Below, piece after piece: positions 26,201-38,973 of a stretch of 64,000 bases of DNA (position 1 is the stretch's first letter; each line of letters opens with the position of its first letter). The DNA lies in assembly GCA_036244855.1 (NCBI GenBank), contig BQKZ01000657.1:2702-66701 (forward strand), read 5' to 3'. Made by a program: the position numbers and the translations under genes. Source of the stretch: Temnopleurus reevesii. Its lineage: Eukaryota > Echinodermata > Echinoidea > Temnopleuroida > Temnopleuridae. The notes beneath the pieces were generated by a model, which searched no databases, was not told the DNA's origin, and worked only from the letters and a program-made list of their open reading frames with translations.

Positions 26201-29200
26201 CCACGTAACGCACATAGAACCTTTATTCTCTCTTTTCTAACTCAAATCTTGTCAATTTTCTAAAATATGAGTAATGCTTTAATGGAATATCGCTGTAAGT
26301 TAGTTGAAAGGAATCGCTGATAGTGTCATGTCAGACTTGTTGGAGAACATGATCCACATGGATTATTTTGTTAGATTCCGCACTTCGGTTTCCTTTAGAT
26401 CTCTCGCGGCGATTCATGCCGCTTAATAAAAGGCAGACGTGGAGATCAGTAGAAGTGGGTGTCTGACATCAACAACTACTTCGCTTGATTCAGGAAAGAA
26501 AAACGACCAAAAAAACTAATGTCAAAGCCTTTTTAAAAATGTAGGAAGTTTGTATATTTGCATTGAATGGTTTAGTGAAAGCACTTAAAGGATACATGCT
26601 TTACATAACATACATCATGGGAACGATGAAATTGAAAATTCAAAATAAGTAGGGATAATACATCGCTATCTTCAAATGTGTCTCCCAAAGTGCGAACTCA
26701 AAGAGGAAAGAAATAATTACTCACAGAAGAAGACATAAAGGAAATCCATCTTTATTTGTTTGTGTTTAAAAAGTTGATAGTATCCTTTGAATGCTATATA
26801 ATGTGAAATGGAATTTCATAAATTATTCATTCAATACACCTGAAATGTACAATAATAATCACTATTTGCAGCTATGTCAATGTTATGAGTAATAGTAGAT
26901 GTATCTTGAAATTACTTATTTTAGAAGTTTACGCAAAAGTATATCTACAAAGGAGATAATTTCAACTTCAATATCACTAAAGGTATTTATATCGATACTA
27001 TCTAAAACATGATAAAATATTTTAACAGTTTTAACAGCATGTAGAGGGTCTAAAATTCTAATTTCAAGCATTAAAAATGCTATTTTACCTAAAATGTGTG
27101 CACAATACTGAACCCTTTGGATTCCTGATAAGGAAACTGTCACAAATGAGGTCCATGTTTCACCATTGCAATGCATGATCTTATTCAACTTTTAAAGAAC
27201 AAAATTTACATTATCATAATGAAAAAAAAGTATGGCCTTTCATTGATACAGTAAATGATGGTTTTAAATGACCAAGTAAAAAGCTTCAACATTCCTTAAA
27301 ATCAAATATGTTGGGTAGCATTCAAAGGGTTAAAGTGCAGGTATGTATATTAACACTCTGGTTAAAGTAATTATGCACTTCAAAATTAATCAAATTAGTA
27401 TCACTGTGGCGATTTCCTTATGAATTGAGCACAATGAATTCATGAATATTGATGGTGACCTTATTATGTTGTTGCATTGTGAAGAGGATCAGCTCATACC
27501 ACATGCTAAGCACAGTAAAAGCTGGAATATTCGCTGGCGTTTTAACTATTTCCATGAATTTTGCGACCATAAATGCATTAAAATTTTCACTCATTAGAAT
27601 GCCTATAAACTTGTAAGCAATAATCTTTCGAAACATGAGAAAACAAATTGCTCGTGTATGAAAAGGTTTGAAATTCAGCGAATTTGCTCAAATCTATGTG
27701 CCCTTTAACAGTGTATGAAGGAAATGCAAACCTATTAGGCAATTATCATTATGGTGACACCTTTGGAGTAGTTAAAATATTTGATAACATTTACATATCC
27801 ATCTTCTCAAGTATTGTCATTTCTATATCTTAATGCTTTACAAAAACGTTTATAAAGTATGTTTATAAAGTAGGTTTAGGTCTAGATAGTTTCTCTGCTA
27901 GGAAGCTTAAAGGGTCGGAAAATGCTCTAGAAATGCCATGTTCCATTAGCCAGCATTGAGGTCATGGTTATCATGAACCCTTTCTTCCATTGTTCATTTG
28001 TCGGTCGAACAAAATCAATTATGTCCGGACTCACTTTTTGCTGTATTTGTTGCAATATTCCGTCCAGGCGGCACTAAGTGCATTTCTAGATTGTGGCAAT
28101 AGCTACATTCTCCTAATGCTTAGTCGACCAATTTGGATCAGATTTTTTGCTCATATCCTCTTTGTGTACGATGAAATCTGCGCTGCATTTTAACAATACA
28201 TATCAGAAGGATTATGGAAAGATATGGATACTTTATACAAAAATGCACGACCGTGATCTAGAAAAGAGGACTTAAATGCCCATTTGCAAATTGTTGCACA
28301 GTTCAGGATAAAGAGGAAATACCTTTAGTATAGACATTAGTGTGTTTTACAGAGGAATTGAGTGGGTCTGCTTACGTCTCCCTAACATTTTCTTAGTGTT
28401 TGATTTCACCACAAGAAGGCAATGTTCCTACCAGCGATACGCCACGATGTGTAAAACACGATGAACTTGACACGAATAACGATTTAAGGACCTTTCCTTT
28501 ATCTCGTTAAAAATCAAGAGCCCTGAATTTTTACTATGACAGTGGTACACATAATGTGATGTTGTCGAAGGAGAGTAGAAAATCTAAAGCAAGAATTAAG
28601 CGTGTATTCTAATTTATCCAAAGTCAATATTCAAGCAAGATAGAACAAAGCTTCATGTCGTATACTTTTAAAAGCATCCAAAAATGCGGATATATCTAAG
28701 AGAAGACAAACGTGCTATCACTAAGCAATAGGATAATATTTGTCCATATCTTGTTTGAACTATACATAAAACAGCTCCAAGGTGGCTACATGGACGTAAC
28801 TCAATCAAAACAAATAGCGATACATATACAAGATCCCAGGGGTATTAAAATCAACTATGGAGCCATTAGCATGGCTATTATTCATGAAAGATGAGCTTGG
28901 TTCTATTTGCACTAATACATGACTCTATAAATTTGGAAACACAATCACTCGTTCCTCAACACTGACGCTATAGATATGGCAGACAAAACAGCCATTTTCG
29001 GACATGCTGAAATTTTAGACTATCCTGAGACAAGCTGATATACCAAACTTAAAAATACTTTCCAAAAGTAAATAATTTTTTAGATTTTACTTGTTTAGGA
29101 ATATTATTTCAACAATTACTTTTTTTTTAAACAATAACCTATTATTTGCTCATTTGTCCAATCTTTTTAGTCTGTCTTGTTAATAGTGGTCATCAACATT

Positions 29201-30210
29201 ATCACAACAAGAAAATACATTGCAAAGTGCATGAAACCTTTTGCAAGAGTATAAATTTTCACATTCATTGGTGAACAAAAACTAAAATGTTACAGATTGT
29301 CATCTTAAAGACATTATCACACATGAAGATTTTATTATCTAAAATATTCTCAAATCGAACTGTCTGACCTATATTGTTACATTGATATTAATGAAAAAAA
29401 AAAGAATAAAAAAAAAGAATTAAATTATACAGGCACAATCAAGACATCTATGAAAATTGAATTAAACATACCACTCACGTTTTATTACTGTACTGTGTGC
29501 CTATAGGTAATATTTTTTATTTTACCCTTTTGAGCACTAAACATTGATTTTGAAACCTATTATTTTCACAGCCTATTTTATGTACACTATCAACCATTTG
29601 GGTAGCATTTAGTATCTGGCAGTTGAGAATTTTTAAAAACGAAAACAATATTGTACAATGTCTTTAAACTTCATGGCTAGACTTCGACAGTGTAACGGTC
29701 TGGATGATTTGAGATGATGACAAACTTAAATGATCGTCAAGTTTTCACATGTAAGAGTATGCCTCATATGATGCGTAGCTTTGTGAAATGTGTCAAGCGA
29801 GCAATTTTCCATGCAGTAATAAAGAAATGACCTCCTTTTAGAATTGTGGTGGATTTAGAAACTATGTGAAAGTACGTCACTGCGTTACAATACTTAGATG
29901 GTAGATCGAGCATAAAAAGTATTGGTTTTCATTTGTTTTTATTTTAGAAAAAAAATCATAAATCATACCTAGAAGGCTCAAATAAATTTTTGGCAGTTTT
30001 TGCTTTTCTTAAATCTGTGAACCTAATGTGAGTGGGTTTCTGAGATTATAAGATGACAATCAGTGTGTCTTTTCTTCTTTTTTTGTTGAAACCTTGCAAT
30101 CTTAATGATCCCAAAGAGTAAGCGTTTATCTACCCTCATTAAAATAATGAATAGTACCATGGGAAAAGGACATTAACATTTGTCCTTGGCAGATACTAGT
30201 GTATTCACAT
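23258..30210. other. Long gene-free stretch, little recognised
   Basis: About 7 kb of AT-rich DNA. A GC-richer segment lies at about 24410-24610. A short 18-bp tandem (ATGACTTAGTTGAC twice) lies at about 25525-25560. Frames of 72 and 90 codons on the - strand at 27418-27636 and 26916-27188 have no recognisable family features. I saw no transposon ends or RNA genes. Confidence 0.35.
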
Positions 30211-30214
30211 CTAT

Positions 30215-30660
30215 TTATATCTCTCTTTCTCTCTTCCCTGCCTCTGTTCTTTCTTTCCTCTCTTCTCTCTCTCTCTCACTCTCTCTCCCTTATTTTTTCT
30301 CATCTTCCTTTCTTACTGACTTACACATGTACTTCCTCCCATCTTCAATTCATTCCTCCCTCCATCCATCCCTCTATCCCTATCTCCCTTTCCTCCCTTA
30401 TCTCTCCCTCTCTTGTCTCTCACTCTTGTCTCTCTCGCTCCCTTAGTTTTTCTTTTATCTTTCTTTCTTACTTACTTACTTCCTCCTATCTTTCATTCAT
30501 ACCTTCCTCCCTCTTTTCTCTCTCCCTCTCTTCTCTCTCATTCCTTTATTCTTTCTCATCTTTCTTTCTTTCTTATGTAATTCCTCCCATCTTCAATTCA
30601 TTCCGCCCACCCTCTTTCATCCATACTCACTCTCTCCTTCTCACTCCCTGTCAATATCCT
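30215..30660. repeat. Polypyrimidine CT/CCT/CTTT tract
   Basis: About 445 bp with strong pyrimidine bias on the + strand, built from (CT)n, CTTT, CCT and TCCATC-like runs. It opens frames of up to 174 codons made of Ser, Leu, Phe and Pro, which should not be read as genes. Confidence 0.9.
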
Positions 30661-31734
30661 CCAAAATTGTCTCTCAATTTCCAAATTTTCAAATTTGAAG
30701 ACAAAATTGTCCATGTTGTATAAACAGGATAAATTACATTCTCTTGAGAATCGTGTATAATAAGTCACAGAACATGATGTATCTTGCCTTACGGGCAATA
30801 AGCTGAAAATTGAAGGTCATTGTCCTAAAAGCAAAACAACAAAAGATTTACAATATTACATAAAAATTTTCATCTTTATATTATGAGAGTAGAAATGCAA
30901 AACATGCAATAACAAGTACTGATACCATTTTTCCTTAAAGGGGACCTTATAATCTCATTGTGTAGAAACCGTTTGCACACACCGCAAATTGATGATTTAC
31001 CTACAGCAGCAATTCACAGGAAAAAGAATGAGAAAATTCTTTCAATAGTTTTTAAGTGTTGCAACTAGCTGTTCAGCGAAAATGCACAATTTCTTTGCAT
31101 CAATAAAAACGTGTAAAACCAACCCCAAAATACATAAATGCCATAATGAAATAAATTTATGGGACTACCAAAACTAATATTCTTTGGCGGCAACACAAAG
31201 TGGATTCCTACTCAATTAAAAAGGGAGTCTTGTCATTGAAATTGGAAAATAATGAGCTCTTCAAATTACGGCTTCACAGGTTAAAACAACTTTAGGAGTC
31301 TGTGTTCTGTTTGTAAAACCCGTATCACATAGTAACACCACTCAAAGAATATTCATGGTGCCATAAATCAATTGTAAGTGCAAAAAGTTTAAAATAACAT
31401 GACATCACAATAAACATATAGGGAGTTATCTAATTTGGTATAGCCCAAGAATGAAAAATTCTATTAACTTTATTATATCGATATGATAAGTGTGAGAATT
31501 AAAATGAAAATTGCAACAGCTCATATCGCTTTCCCAAATGGGTTCCTCTTTACACAATTTAATGCTCTGCATAATTTTAAAAATTGCACAAAATAGATCT
31601 ACTCTGTGTAATTTTTGAAATAATGAAGTGAAACATTTAAAATGTGAATAATGTAACAGCTAAACAAAAGTGAGAGGAATAATGTCAATATTGATCATAC
31701 TCTCAGCCTTTCATTTGTGATAGAAGCCTTGCAG
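30661..31734. other. No feature recognised
   Basis: AT-rich non-coding DNA with no long frames, inverted repeats or repeats shared with the rest of the window that I could identify. Confidence 0.4.
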
Positions 31735-31925
31735 GTATATGAGAATACACCTCATTTCTATTCTGAAACAGTTGGCAACTCTGCATGTCCCATCCCTTTT
31801 GTTCAGCTGTTGCGTGATTCACATTCCAAATGTTTCACCTCATGCACGTCCAAAATGGTTGGCATCTCCGCATTAGATGCCAGGGTATTTCACATAAAGA
31901 TTCCGGGGTATTTCACATGAAGAAT
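31735..31925 (+). repeat. Degenerate repeat array related to 58035-58095
   Basis: Two related segments, about 31735-31790 and 31828-31870, share the layout CCTCAT...TTCTGAAACAGTTGGCAACTCTGCAT, with GGTTGGCATCTCCGCATTAGAT in the second. The first also matches 58035-58095. A 22-bp direct repeat (GGGTATTTCACAT) follows at about 31882-31920. Function unknown. Confidence 0.5.
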
Positions 31926-32122
31926 CAGCCGGTGCTTCAACTTTCAGGAGCGTTTTGGCACCCATTCAGTCATGGCACTCGAAGGCGTTAGAGAGGAGCA
32001 TGAATTTTTTATGGTAAAATTGTTGCTTGATCGCTTGATCGCTCACGCCCTCACATTCGACTGACAGGGACAAGGGGCATACATGGGAGATAACAAGTGC
32101 TTTAACAAGCTCCATTTGATTT

Positions 32123-32306
32123 ACAAAGAATGAGTCGAGATTGGGGAGCATGTCCATACGGTTTGCTAGCTGGAATAATTTTAATCATATCTCTATGCTA
32201 TGGCTTTTGGCACTGCAAAGAATGAGATGAGATTGGGAGCATGTCTATAAGGTTTGCTAGCTGGATTAACTTTAATCATGTTTCTATTGCAATGAACATT
32301 TCTGGG
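32123..32306 (+). repeat. 92-bp tandem duplication, two copies
   Basis: Copy 1 (32123-32214) and copy 2 (32215-32306) share CAAAGAATGAG, GAGATTGGG, GGAGCATGTC, GGTTTGCTAGCTGGA and TTTAATCAT in order, with scattered substitutions and a one-base shift. The offset is 92 bp. Non-coding. Confidence 0.85.
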
Positions 32307-33944
32307 AGATATAAGGACACATCTTATTCCCTCCCAGCAGCCAGCCATTACATGAATTTGGGGGCTTTATATGAGTTTGTTAAATTTAGCAACGCTTATT
32401 CTCGGCCACTACATGACAACATCTGTATCAGTGACAAGTAGTTGAATTGCAAATTCTTTGAAATTTGATCCAGAGAGTCAGCGGGATGTGTATATTCCAA
32501 TTAGATGTTGATGTTAATCTGATATGGGCAGACTGTATCACGCTAAGATCATGGGATGGGATGGAAAGGAATTGGGATATACCCCTCGACCGCACACCTG
32601 CTCGACGTGATATCAGGAATGTGATTTCATTGATTATTAAAGAGAGGTCTAAAGTTCAGTAATTGGCAGCTAGATATCTAGAAGATGAAGACAACTGAAA
32701 TGACTGAATGAAATGGATGATTAATAGAATTGGTGAACAATTCAAGGAAATACTTTTGAATGATAAAAGAATAATCAAAATGAATATGAAAACAAAGTCA
32801 TCAGACATTCAGTTGCTTTGCTTGATCATTTAATGGCTAAATTATTGAGATTTGATTGAACAAGAATCAGGGCAAGTTTTTTTAACCTGTCATGTAATAT
32901 CTAGGAATAAAAATAGTAGCAAAATCATAATGTACTCACACCTACACTCCATTTTATTTAATTCAACTTGTAATAAATAAGCTTCAAGTGAACAATACAT
33001 GGTCATAAAATATGACAGTAAATCTGAATTTCAGACAGAAACATTCACTTGAAAACACACAGTTAGTTGATCTAAATACAATAGCCCCTAAAAATGCCTA
33101 AATGCCTCATATGATAGTCTGCTCTATGTTTATGTTTCATTAAATCTATCTTCACAACGTCTGTCATGGGTCAGACAAACACGACACTCAAGGGAAGAGT
33201 CCTTTACTTTGAAAGAAAAAAATAATAAAAGAATTAGGGTAGGAGGATGCATCCCTCGACGACGCACATAGAGGCGTAATCTAACCTGATTAGGGTAAAT
33301 CGGTTGGCACAAGACAGTTCTGATGAAATACCCCAAAGAAGGCAAGTGGTGGGGTACGCTTCACGTGGGTAACTAACGATTCCCCCGTGCGTAGCGGCGC
33401 TGCGATTAGGAAAACCCCAGCGTGGACGCTATCTAGTTGATGAGTGTCCGGTCGGAAAGGGCGGCGAAGCTCGGGTACTTAAGCCCTTCACGAGGGAATA
33501 CACTTACGGATGCATTGAGACAAGCAAGAGAAAATATCCGCTTGATATGATTTGATGGAAACTGAGAGCTTACATTCATGATAACATCATGAGGGCGTGG
33601 GGGTTGCGTATGTATAAATGATGCCATGAGTGAGAACATTTTAGGGTTGATCAAATACTTTGGTTTCCCTCTGGAGGAGATAATGGGTCACTAACGTAGG
33701 AACTAACAAATCATCGCCACACAAGTAATTCAAACTTCCTCTTAATCATACTACAAATAGATACAGGATATTATTACTTAGCCTTTAATACCAAGTTGAT
33801 TGAGTAGCAACTGTTCTATTTTATTCCTTTCTATCTCAATCCCTTATTACCAAATCTAATATTATTCAAACAATTTTTCGTGCATTTTCTGTGTCATAAC
33901 TAATATTTCAATCAGTTATTCTTCTTTATCTTTATATTGTTCTA
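32307..33944. other. No gene recognised; CpG-rich patch at 33300-33500
   Basis: The patch at about 33300-33500 is rich in CG dinucleotides (GTGCGTAGCGGCGCTGCGAT near 33390) and contains CACGTG at about 33363. It has frames of only 71-73 codons without recognisable features. It may be regulatory DNA. The rest is AT-rich with nothing recognised. Confidence 0.3.
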
Positions 33945-34440
33945 TGTATATATCTAATGCTGATGTGAACGTACTACTTAGCATATCTAGAGGGGGTGTT
34001 GTTCAAAAGGTGCAATTAGTCGCAAGTTGCAGTTGATCGGAACGTGCCAATCAAATTCATTTTCTCATATGCATCTTGTAAGAAGCACATATCATACACA
34101 AATAAAAATGTGCATTATGATTTGCAACTGAATTGCAGTTGATTTGCACACACATACAATTTCGTTGTACTCCCCCAACTTCGCCTTATCTACTGCTGAT
34201 GTGAACGTATTGACCCTAACCCTTATCATCTCTATGTAACTTTTCTTTTACCTCTCATCCCCACCTGCTCTCAACATTCTGTCTGATCTCTCCTTTCCTG
34301 ATCTCTCTCTCTCTCTCTCTCTATCCCTCCTGCTCCCTTTCACTTTCATAACACATCTATCTACACATAGACACAGACATGCAGACACAAACAAACATCT
34401 AATCCCATCACCTATCTTCTGCTGATGTGAAAACACTGTT
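33945..34440 (+). repeat. Tandem-like units with core TCTACTGCTGATGTGAACGTA
   Basis: Three copies of a 20-bp core lie near 33952, 34188 and 34413: ATCTAATGCTGATGTGAACG, ATCTACTGCTGATGTGAACG and ATCTTCTGCTGATGTGAAAA. They are separated by CT-rich spacers. A MITE fragment (33992-34150) interrupts the first spacer. The core resembles those of the arrays at 4150-4790 and 42300-43030. Confidence 0.55.
33992..34150. mobile_element. MITE fragment, GGGGGTGTTGCTCAAA family, right end lost
   Basis: Starts with GGGGGTGTTGTTCAAAAGG and continues with CAAGTTGCAGTTGATCGGAA and GCCAATCAAATTCATTTTCT, matching the element at 62205. It runs to GAATTGCAGTTGATTTGCA, where similarity stops before the expected GAGCAAC terminus. 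No target duplication can be read because the right end is missing. Confidence 0.75.
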
Positions 34441-34518
34441 CAATTTTCTTTTAAAAGAAACCAATTCAGTGTGTCTTCATTTCCATCTCTTATCACCTTT
34501 GCTCTCTGCATCCTCTGT

Positions 34519-34565
<47 letters not shown>

Positions 34566-34580
34566 TTCTCTCCTTCCGCC
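34290..34580. repeat. CT microsatellites
   Basis: Two nearly pure (CT)n runs lie at about 34303-34322 and about 34523-34557, within CT-rich surroundings. They create short Ser/Leu or Arg/Glu frames on the two strands that are not genes. Confidence 0.9.
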
Positions 34581-34599
34581 TACCTTTTCCCAGTAAGCT

Positions 34600-37500
34600 T
34601 CCGAGTTTCCCTCCTAATGTTTCTTTCTTGTTTTTCCCCCTTTTCTCTCAGTTGCCCCCTATATGAAATCTCTACATCATGCAAGATGTTTTTACTACTC
34701 ACTTTTGTTCAAACTCCCTCCATCTCCATCTCTCTTAGATATCAAAATTTTTAATATTTTCAAGGTAATGTACTATAAACCAAGATTGGAATTAGTAGGA
34801 AAGCTAGCATTACCCAAACATAATAACTTCACAAAAACATATACAAATGTTTCTGCTCACAAAGTGAAAGAACTTTCAAAAGTTCACACCATTGGACAAC
34901 ATATCACAATTTGAAGTGTTATTTAAAGGAAATACCCAACAGAGAGGGGAAAAGTGAAAGGGTAGATGAAATATAATATCCACCCACATTTGCTTTCGTG
35001 TAAATTAGCTTGATCCTGGTACAGGGTACTTTTCATATCTTATTCCTCTGATTAAAACCTTTGCAAATTCAAAGCCCAGAGCAAGGTTTTTGGTATCTCT
35101 CACAATACCTTTCTGATCCCTTAAGTAATTGGAATGACGTCCGTAAACAGAGGTAAAGCAAGGTTGTTCCATATTGCAAGTGATATCACCTCCAGTTTGA
35201 GGCTCAAGATTACCCAGCAACCTTTTACGAGTTTCCGTCTGGATAAAATGAGACAATTCAGGAAATGATGGTCACTATACATTATCATACATGCCAGCTT
35301 GAGTCATATTTCCTGCCTATTACACCTGGAAGGGGCATCAAAATAAATGGATACCCAAAAATATATTTAACATGATACCATTGTGCATCTATGTATATTC
35401 TAAAACATACGCTATCATCCACTGACATAATGAAAGAAATAACATCAGTCCTACAGATTCATTAATTTTGTGTGTATACAAATAATTACATTCTCACAGA
35501 CAAAACTTTGAAACTTCTGGTAAATCTAAGCCACAAAAATTTAATACAAATACAGTGCAAGTTACCTGTTATGACTATAAAGCTATAATAATAGGATCAC
35601 AGTAGGATCACTGGGTCATATACATTGTTCTAAGCTTTATATTGATAAAAGTTTACAAAAGAATTCTTACTTGCATGTGCAACTTTTAATTTCTCTATCT
35701 CCTATCAGTTTTGAAAACTATTCTCCAAGATTTCTTTCACTTCCAAATTTCTCAATATGTCCACTCCTATACATATATTTTACTCCTCACTTTCTTACCT
35801 CTTAATCTATCTTTTATCTCCCAGATTGGGCATTTACCAATGACCATTAAATGTGTATCTATTTTTAATGAGTTTGCATGCACTAATAAAACTTTTTTAG
35901 TTTGAACGAGCTGCATTCTTTCTTGAAAAGCAAAAAATAAATGAGAATTCATGAAATAAGGAAACATGAATTTGAGCAGACGATCATGTAAAATTCATCG
36001 CTATGTTTTATACATAGCAATCACAAATCCCTATACACATATGGACTATTACGATAATAGTTTGTCTTCTGCCTTCCATTTCAATATTTCAGTGCACACT
36101 TCTCTTAAATCGAGTAATATCGACCATTTGCTTACATTGCGAGTATCCAAAGTCTAGTAAACAGTCTAATGTGCCAAATCTAGTTCAGTATAATGAATAA
36201 AATACTCTTATCTTCTTTGACCTATTGCGATGATATGACTGCTTCAAAGATTTACAATATACATTTTGCTTTCAACTCAATAAACCCCGCCGGTGCGATG
36301 CTTTATTACGATTTTGTGTCCATCCATAATGTGTCAGGGATTTATTTCTACAAAAGCCAATTCTGTAGGTCTGATGCATTATGGAATGACCATATAGATG
36401 AAAAACCTTGATAAAGCGTGGAGTTAGTAACCTAAAAAATGAACACTAAAGCTAAAAATAAATATTTTCTCATCTCGTGGGTATCAATTTGGAAACGGGG
36501 GTAGAGGATAGAATGCCGCCTGATGCGGTGATTGTCCCCCATCAACCAAGAAAGAGAGCGAGAATGTTGTAACGTAAGCTCTCATAAACGCTGAATAAGC
36601 CTTGTTTGTATGGACTGCTGTAAAAGCAATGACAATGGCAAACATATCAATAAATAGCCAATTTTGTGAGAATGCATACAATCCAACCTTTAAAGAACAG
36701 ATCAGAAAAGAGACAAGGTATATCATGTTAAGATGTACAAACAAGATGCCAGCGCAAGAATGGGTGACAGAATAAAGACTTTTCAAACTATTCAGATCAC
36801 ATCACATAAAACAAGTAAAGTACATTAATTATCGTGACTGGTTTGATTAAACACATCTTCAATATGTTAAACAGAATATGGGAAAATTATTCCACAAACA
36901 TGATAAGGTAATTGCAAATAAAATGAATAAGCATTCAATACTGACAGATGCATGAATTTTCATAATTTGCATTCAGTTTAGATTTTTTTTAAAGATGTTT
37001 TGAGTTCATAAACATGGAATTATTCCTGATGCTGTAAAAAGATAAGGAAAAAAAGCATCCCCTTCGTCAGTGCTTACATGACCACTGAAGATTTTCTCTT
37101 TAAACGGAGGATTCCAATTCTCTATCATTCAGCACAACAAAATACATTCTGTACGCGGCACAAAGCATTAAATCATTTAAAAGGGACCTAATCCCTTTTT
37201 CCAGTCAACCGATGATCAATCCATTTCTAGAATCAGTAGTGAATAAAATGACTTTCAACAGGGATACAGATTGCAATCACTGCCCAAACACCATCAAAGC
37301 TTTACATACTATCCTCTCTTTCCAAGAAATTACACAATTCTATTTTGAATAAGGATAAAATATTCGGGCAGGCTTTTCTCAGTTACTGCAGCCGGAAATC
37401 TCATATCTCTAGAAATTGACAAACGAAACCGACATTGGATTTGAGAGGAGGAAAATGATGATGGGAAATATGAGTAAATAAAAGAGCAGCAGTCCATCCG

Positions 37501-38004
37501 TCAAAGGATGATTAAGAACTACCACTTTCATGCCTGCAGAAAAAGTGATGAATCGTAAAGCAATTTGGATGTAATATCATGTATGCAGTCTTGTTTCATA
37601 CAAAACGAGATTAGGTGTGAGATCACTCATATTGGAAACTACAAATTGGTCTAGAAATTGAGTCTCCATTGAAAGGATGAAGCTCTAAGAAAGTCTTTCT
37701 TAAGATTGATGTCGCTGATGTGACCAAAAGGAGATATTTGCATTTGAAGCTGGGGAAAAAATTATGTTTCATCACAAAAAAGCAATCAAATTGCTAATTG
37801 CCAATTTTAAGGTATATTTTTCTCATCATGAAATCGGGTGATAAATAAGAAATAGTCTCAAATGATCTCACATTGGCAATATGTATTTTTCTATTGCAGG
37901 ATCAATTCTATTGTGGAAAAAAATTGTGGGAAATTTTACATGTTGTATAGACAAAATAATCAAATTTCTTTTTTTTTTCTTTCCTCTCCTCTCTTTTGCA
38001 TTAG
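34600..38004. other. Gene-free stretch upstream of the secreted-peptide gene
   Basis: No coding region, repeat family or transposon is recognised. Frames of 83 codons (- strand, 35005-35256) and 100 codons (- strand, 36484-36786) lack recognisable features and splice context. The region would carry the upstream intron and any further 5' exons of the gene whose first visible exon starts at 38005. No TATA box or promoter is convincingly placed. Confidence 0.35.
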
Positions 38005-38081
38005 AACTTACACAGCATAGAAGAAACAACACCAAGCAAGCAATTCTACTTGAAAAAGCAACACACACACTCCTAACAAAG
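38005..38081 (+). other. 5' UTR exon of the secreted-peptide gene
   Basis: A 77-bp segment bounded by a strong acceptor (a pyrimidine tract of about 30 nt, then GCATTAG ending at 38004) and a consensus donor, AAAG|GTGAGT, after 38081. It contains no ATG, so translation would start at the ATG that opens the next exon. Splicing gives AACAAAG|ATGA around the start codon, with A at -3, a good context. The acceptor in front implies at least one more exon upstream. This is prediction from splice signals, with no transcript seen. Confidence 0.6.
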
Positions 38082-38664
38082 GTGAGTCTAACATTATTTT
38101 GTGGTATACTTTTTTTTTTATCAAGGGTCTTCAAAAGTTCCAGGGAAGAAGGACATTATCCTGATCTCCAAATGAAATATGGAGCCAATTGAATATGCCA
38201 AAGGGAATTTTGCTATTCTAGAAAAACAGTATTATGAACAGTAGAATAATCTTATATCAGGTTTCTATAATCATATCCTGTTTAAATTCAATTAAATATT
38301 CCTAACCAATAGAAAGAGGGTGATAGAAATATTGTGGAATCCTAAATACTTCAGGCACATCAATGAAAAATGGTCTCTGTTAAGCTGTGACTCTTTTCAT
38401 CAGCACAACTTTAATTCTTGTTAAATATTGCTATATAGGTACATTTCCTATATAATTGAAATAATTTGTCAGGATGCATCAAAAATAATTGACCAGCATG
38501 CAGAGTTTAATACTTTTTTGGGTCAACATTAATGTCAAGATTTTAATTGAAAATAATAACTTTATTAATGATTCATTTGTTTGTTCATTTCTTGGAAAAT
38601 ATTTTAGTTGATAAATAACAACATAATTCTATCTAATTTGTTTGTACTTTTTCCTTTCTCCTAG
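38082..38664 (+). other. Intron in the 5' UTR of the secreted-peptide gene
   Basis: A 583-bp intron with GTGAGT at the 5' end and TTTTTCCTTTCTCCTAG at the 3' end. A plausible branch point, CTAAT, lies at 38633-38637, about 28 nt before the acceptor AG. The acceptor lies immediately before the start codon. Confidence 0.6.
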
Positions 38665-38973
38665 ATGAATTCCGTCATCCTCGTCGTCATGGGCCTGCTC
38701 CTACTGACCGCAGAGCTCATCCCGGCTGCCCCCGCCCCTTTCTTTGACGACGCCCTCGATCAACTCATGGATCTGGACCCCGCCCTCACATACGAAGAAG
38801 AACCCGCGGTAAAGCGAAGCGGTAGCGGCTGCATCTTCTCCTGTCTAACCTGCACCAGCAACACCGGCATGAGGCTGCCAGACTGCATCTCGGGATGCAA
38901 AAACAGGAAAGACCCTAAACTTGCCGCAGCTTTCAACGCCTGCAACAGGTACCTCCAAAGTGGACGTAAATAA
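38665..38973 (+). CDS. Secreted six-cysteine peptide precursor, probable eclosion-hormone-type neuropeptide
   Basis: Encodes a 102-residue secretory precursor. Residues 1 to about 22 form a hydrophobic signal peptide ending in AAPA. Residues about 25-49 are an acidic propeptide rich in Asp and Glu. Lys50-Arg51 is a dibasic convertase site. The mature peptide from Ser52 has six cysteines at 56, 60, 63, 74, 78 and 93. The spacing C-x3-C-x2-C-x10-C-x3-C-x14-C is close to that of arthropod eclosion hormones (C-x3-C-x2-C-x12-C-x3-C-x10-C), and EH-type precursors are known in echinoderms. The C-terminus, Gly100-Arg101-Lys102, could be trimmed and alpha-amidated, leaving Ser99-amide. The start is fixed by a splice acceptor directly before this ATG and an ATG-free upstream exon. 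GC content is well above the flanks, as expected for a coding exon. The short conserved core means another cysteine-rich secreted peptide, including an antimicrobial one, is not excluded. That it is a real coding gene is more certain than the family name. Confidence 0.85.
   Translation: MNSVILVVMGLLLLTAELIPAAPAPFFDDALDQLMDLDPALTYEEEPAVKRSGSGCIFSCLTCTSNTGMRLPDCISGCKNRKDPKLAAAFNACNRYLQSGRK

Noticed and set aside
26916..27636. Two neighbouring - strand frames of 90 and 72 codons
   Set aside because: They were considered as exons of one gene. No matching donor/acceptor pair or recognisable domain was found.
30180..30723. Open frames of 88 and 174 codons
   Set aside because: They consist almost entirely of Ser, Leu, Phe and Pro and run in overlapping frames through a CT-rich tract. 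This is low-complexity sequence.
35005..35256. An 83-codon frame on the - strand with fairly protein-like composition
   Set aside because: No recognisable family, no signal or splice sites placed sensibly, and chance length for the region. It deserves a database search but is not supportable from sequence alone.
36484..36786. A 100-codon hydrophobic frame on the - strand
   Set aside because: It looks like membrane segments but has no recognisable family, conserved motif, splice context or coding-like composition. Hydrophobic frames are common by chance in AT-rich DNA.
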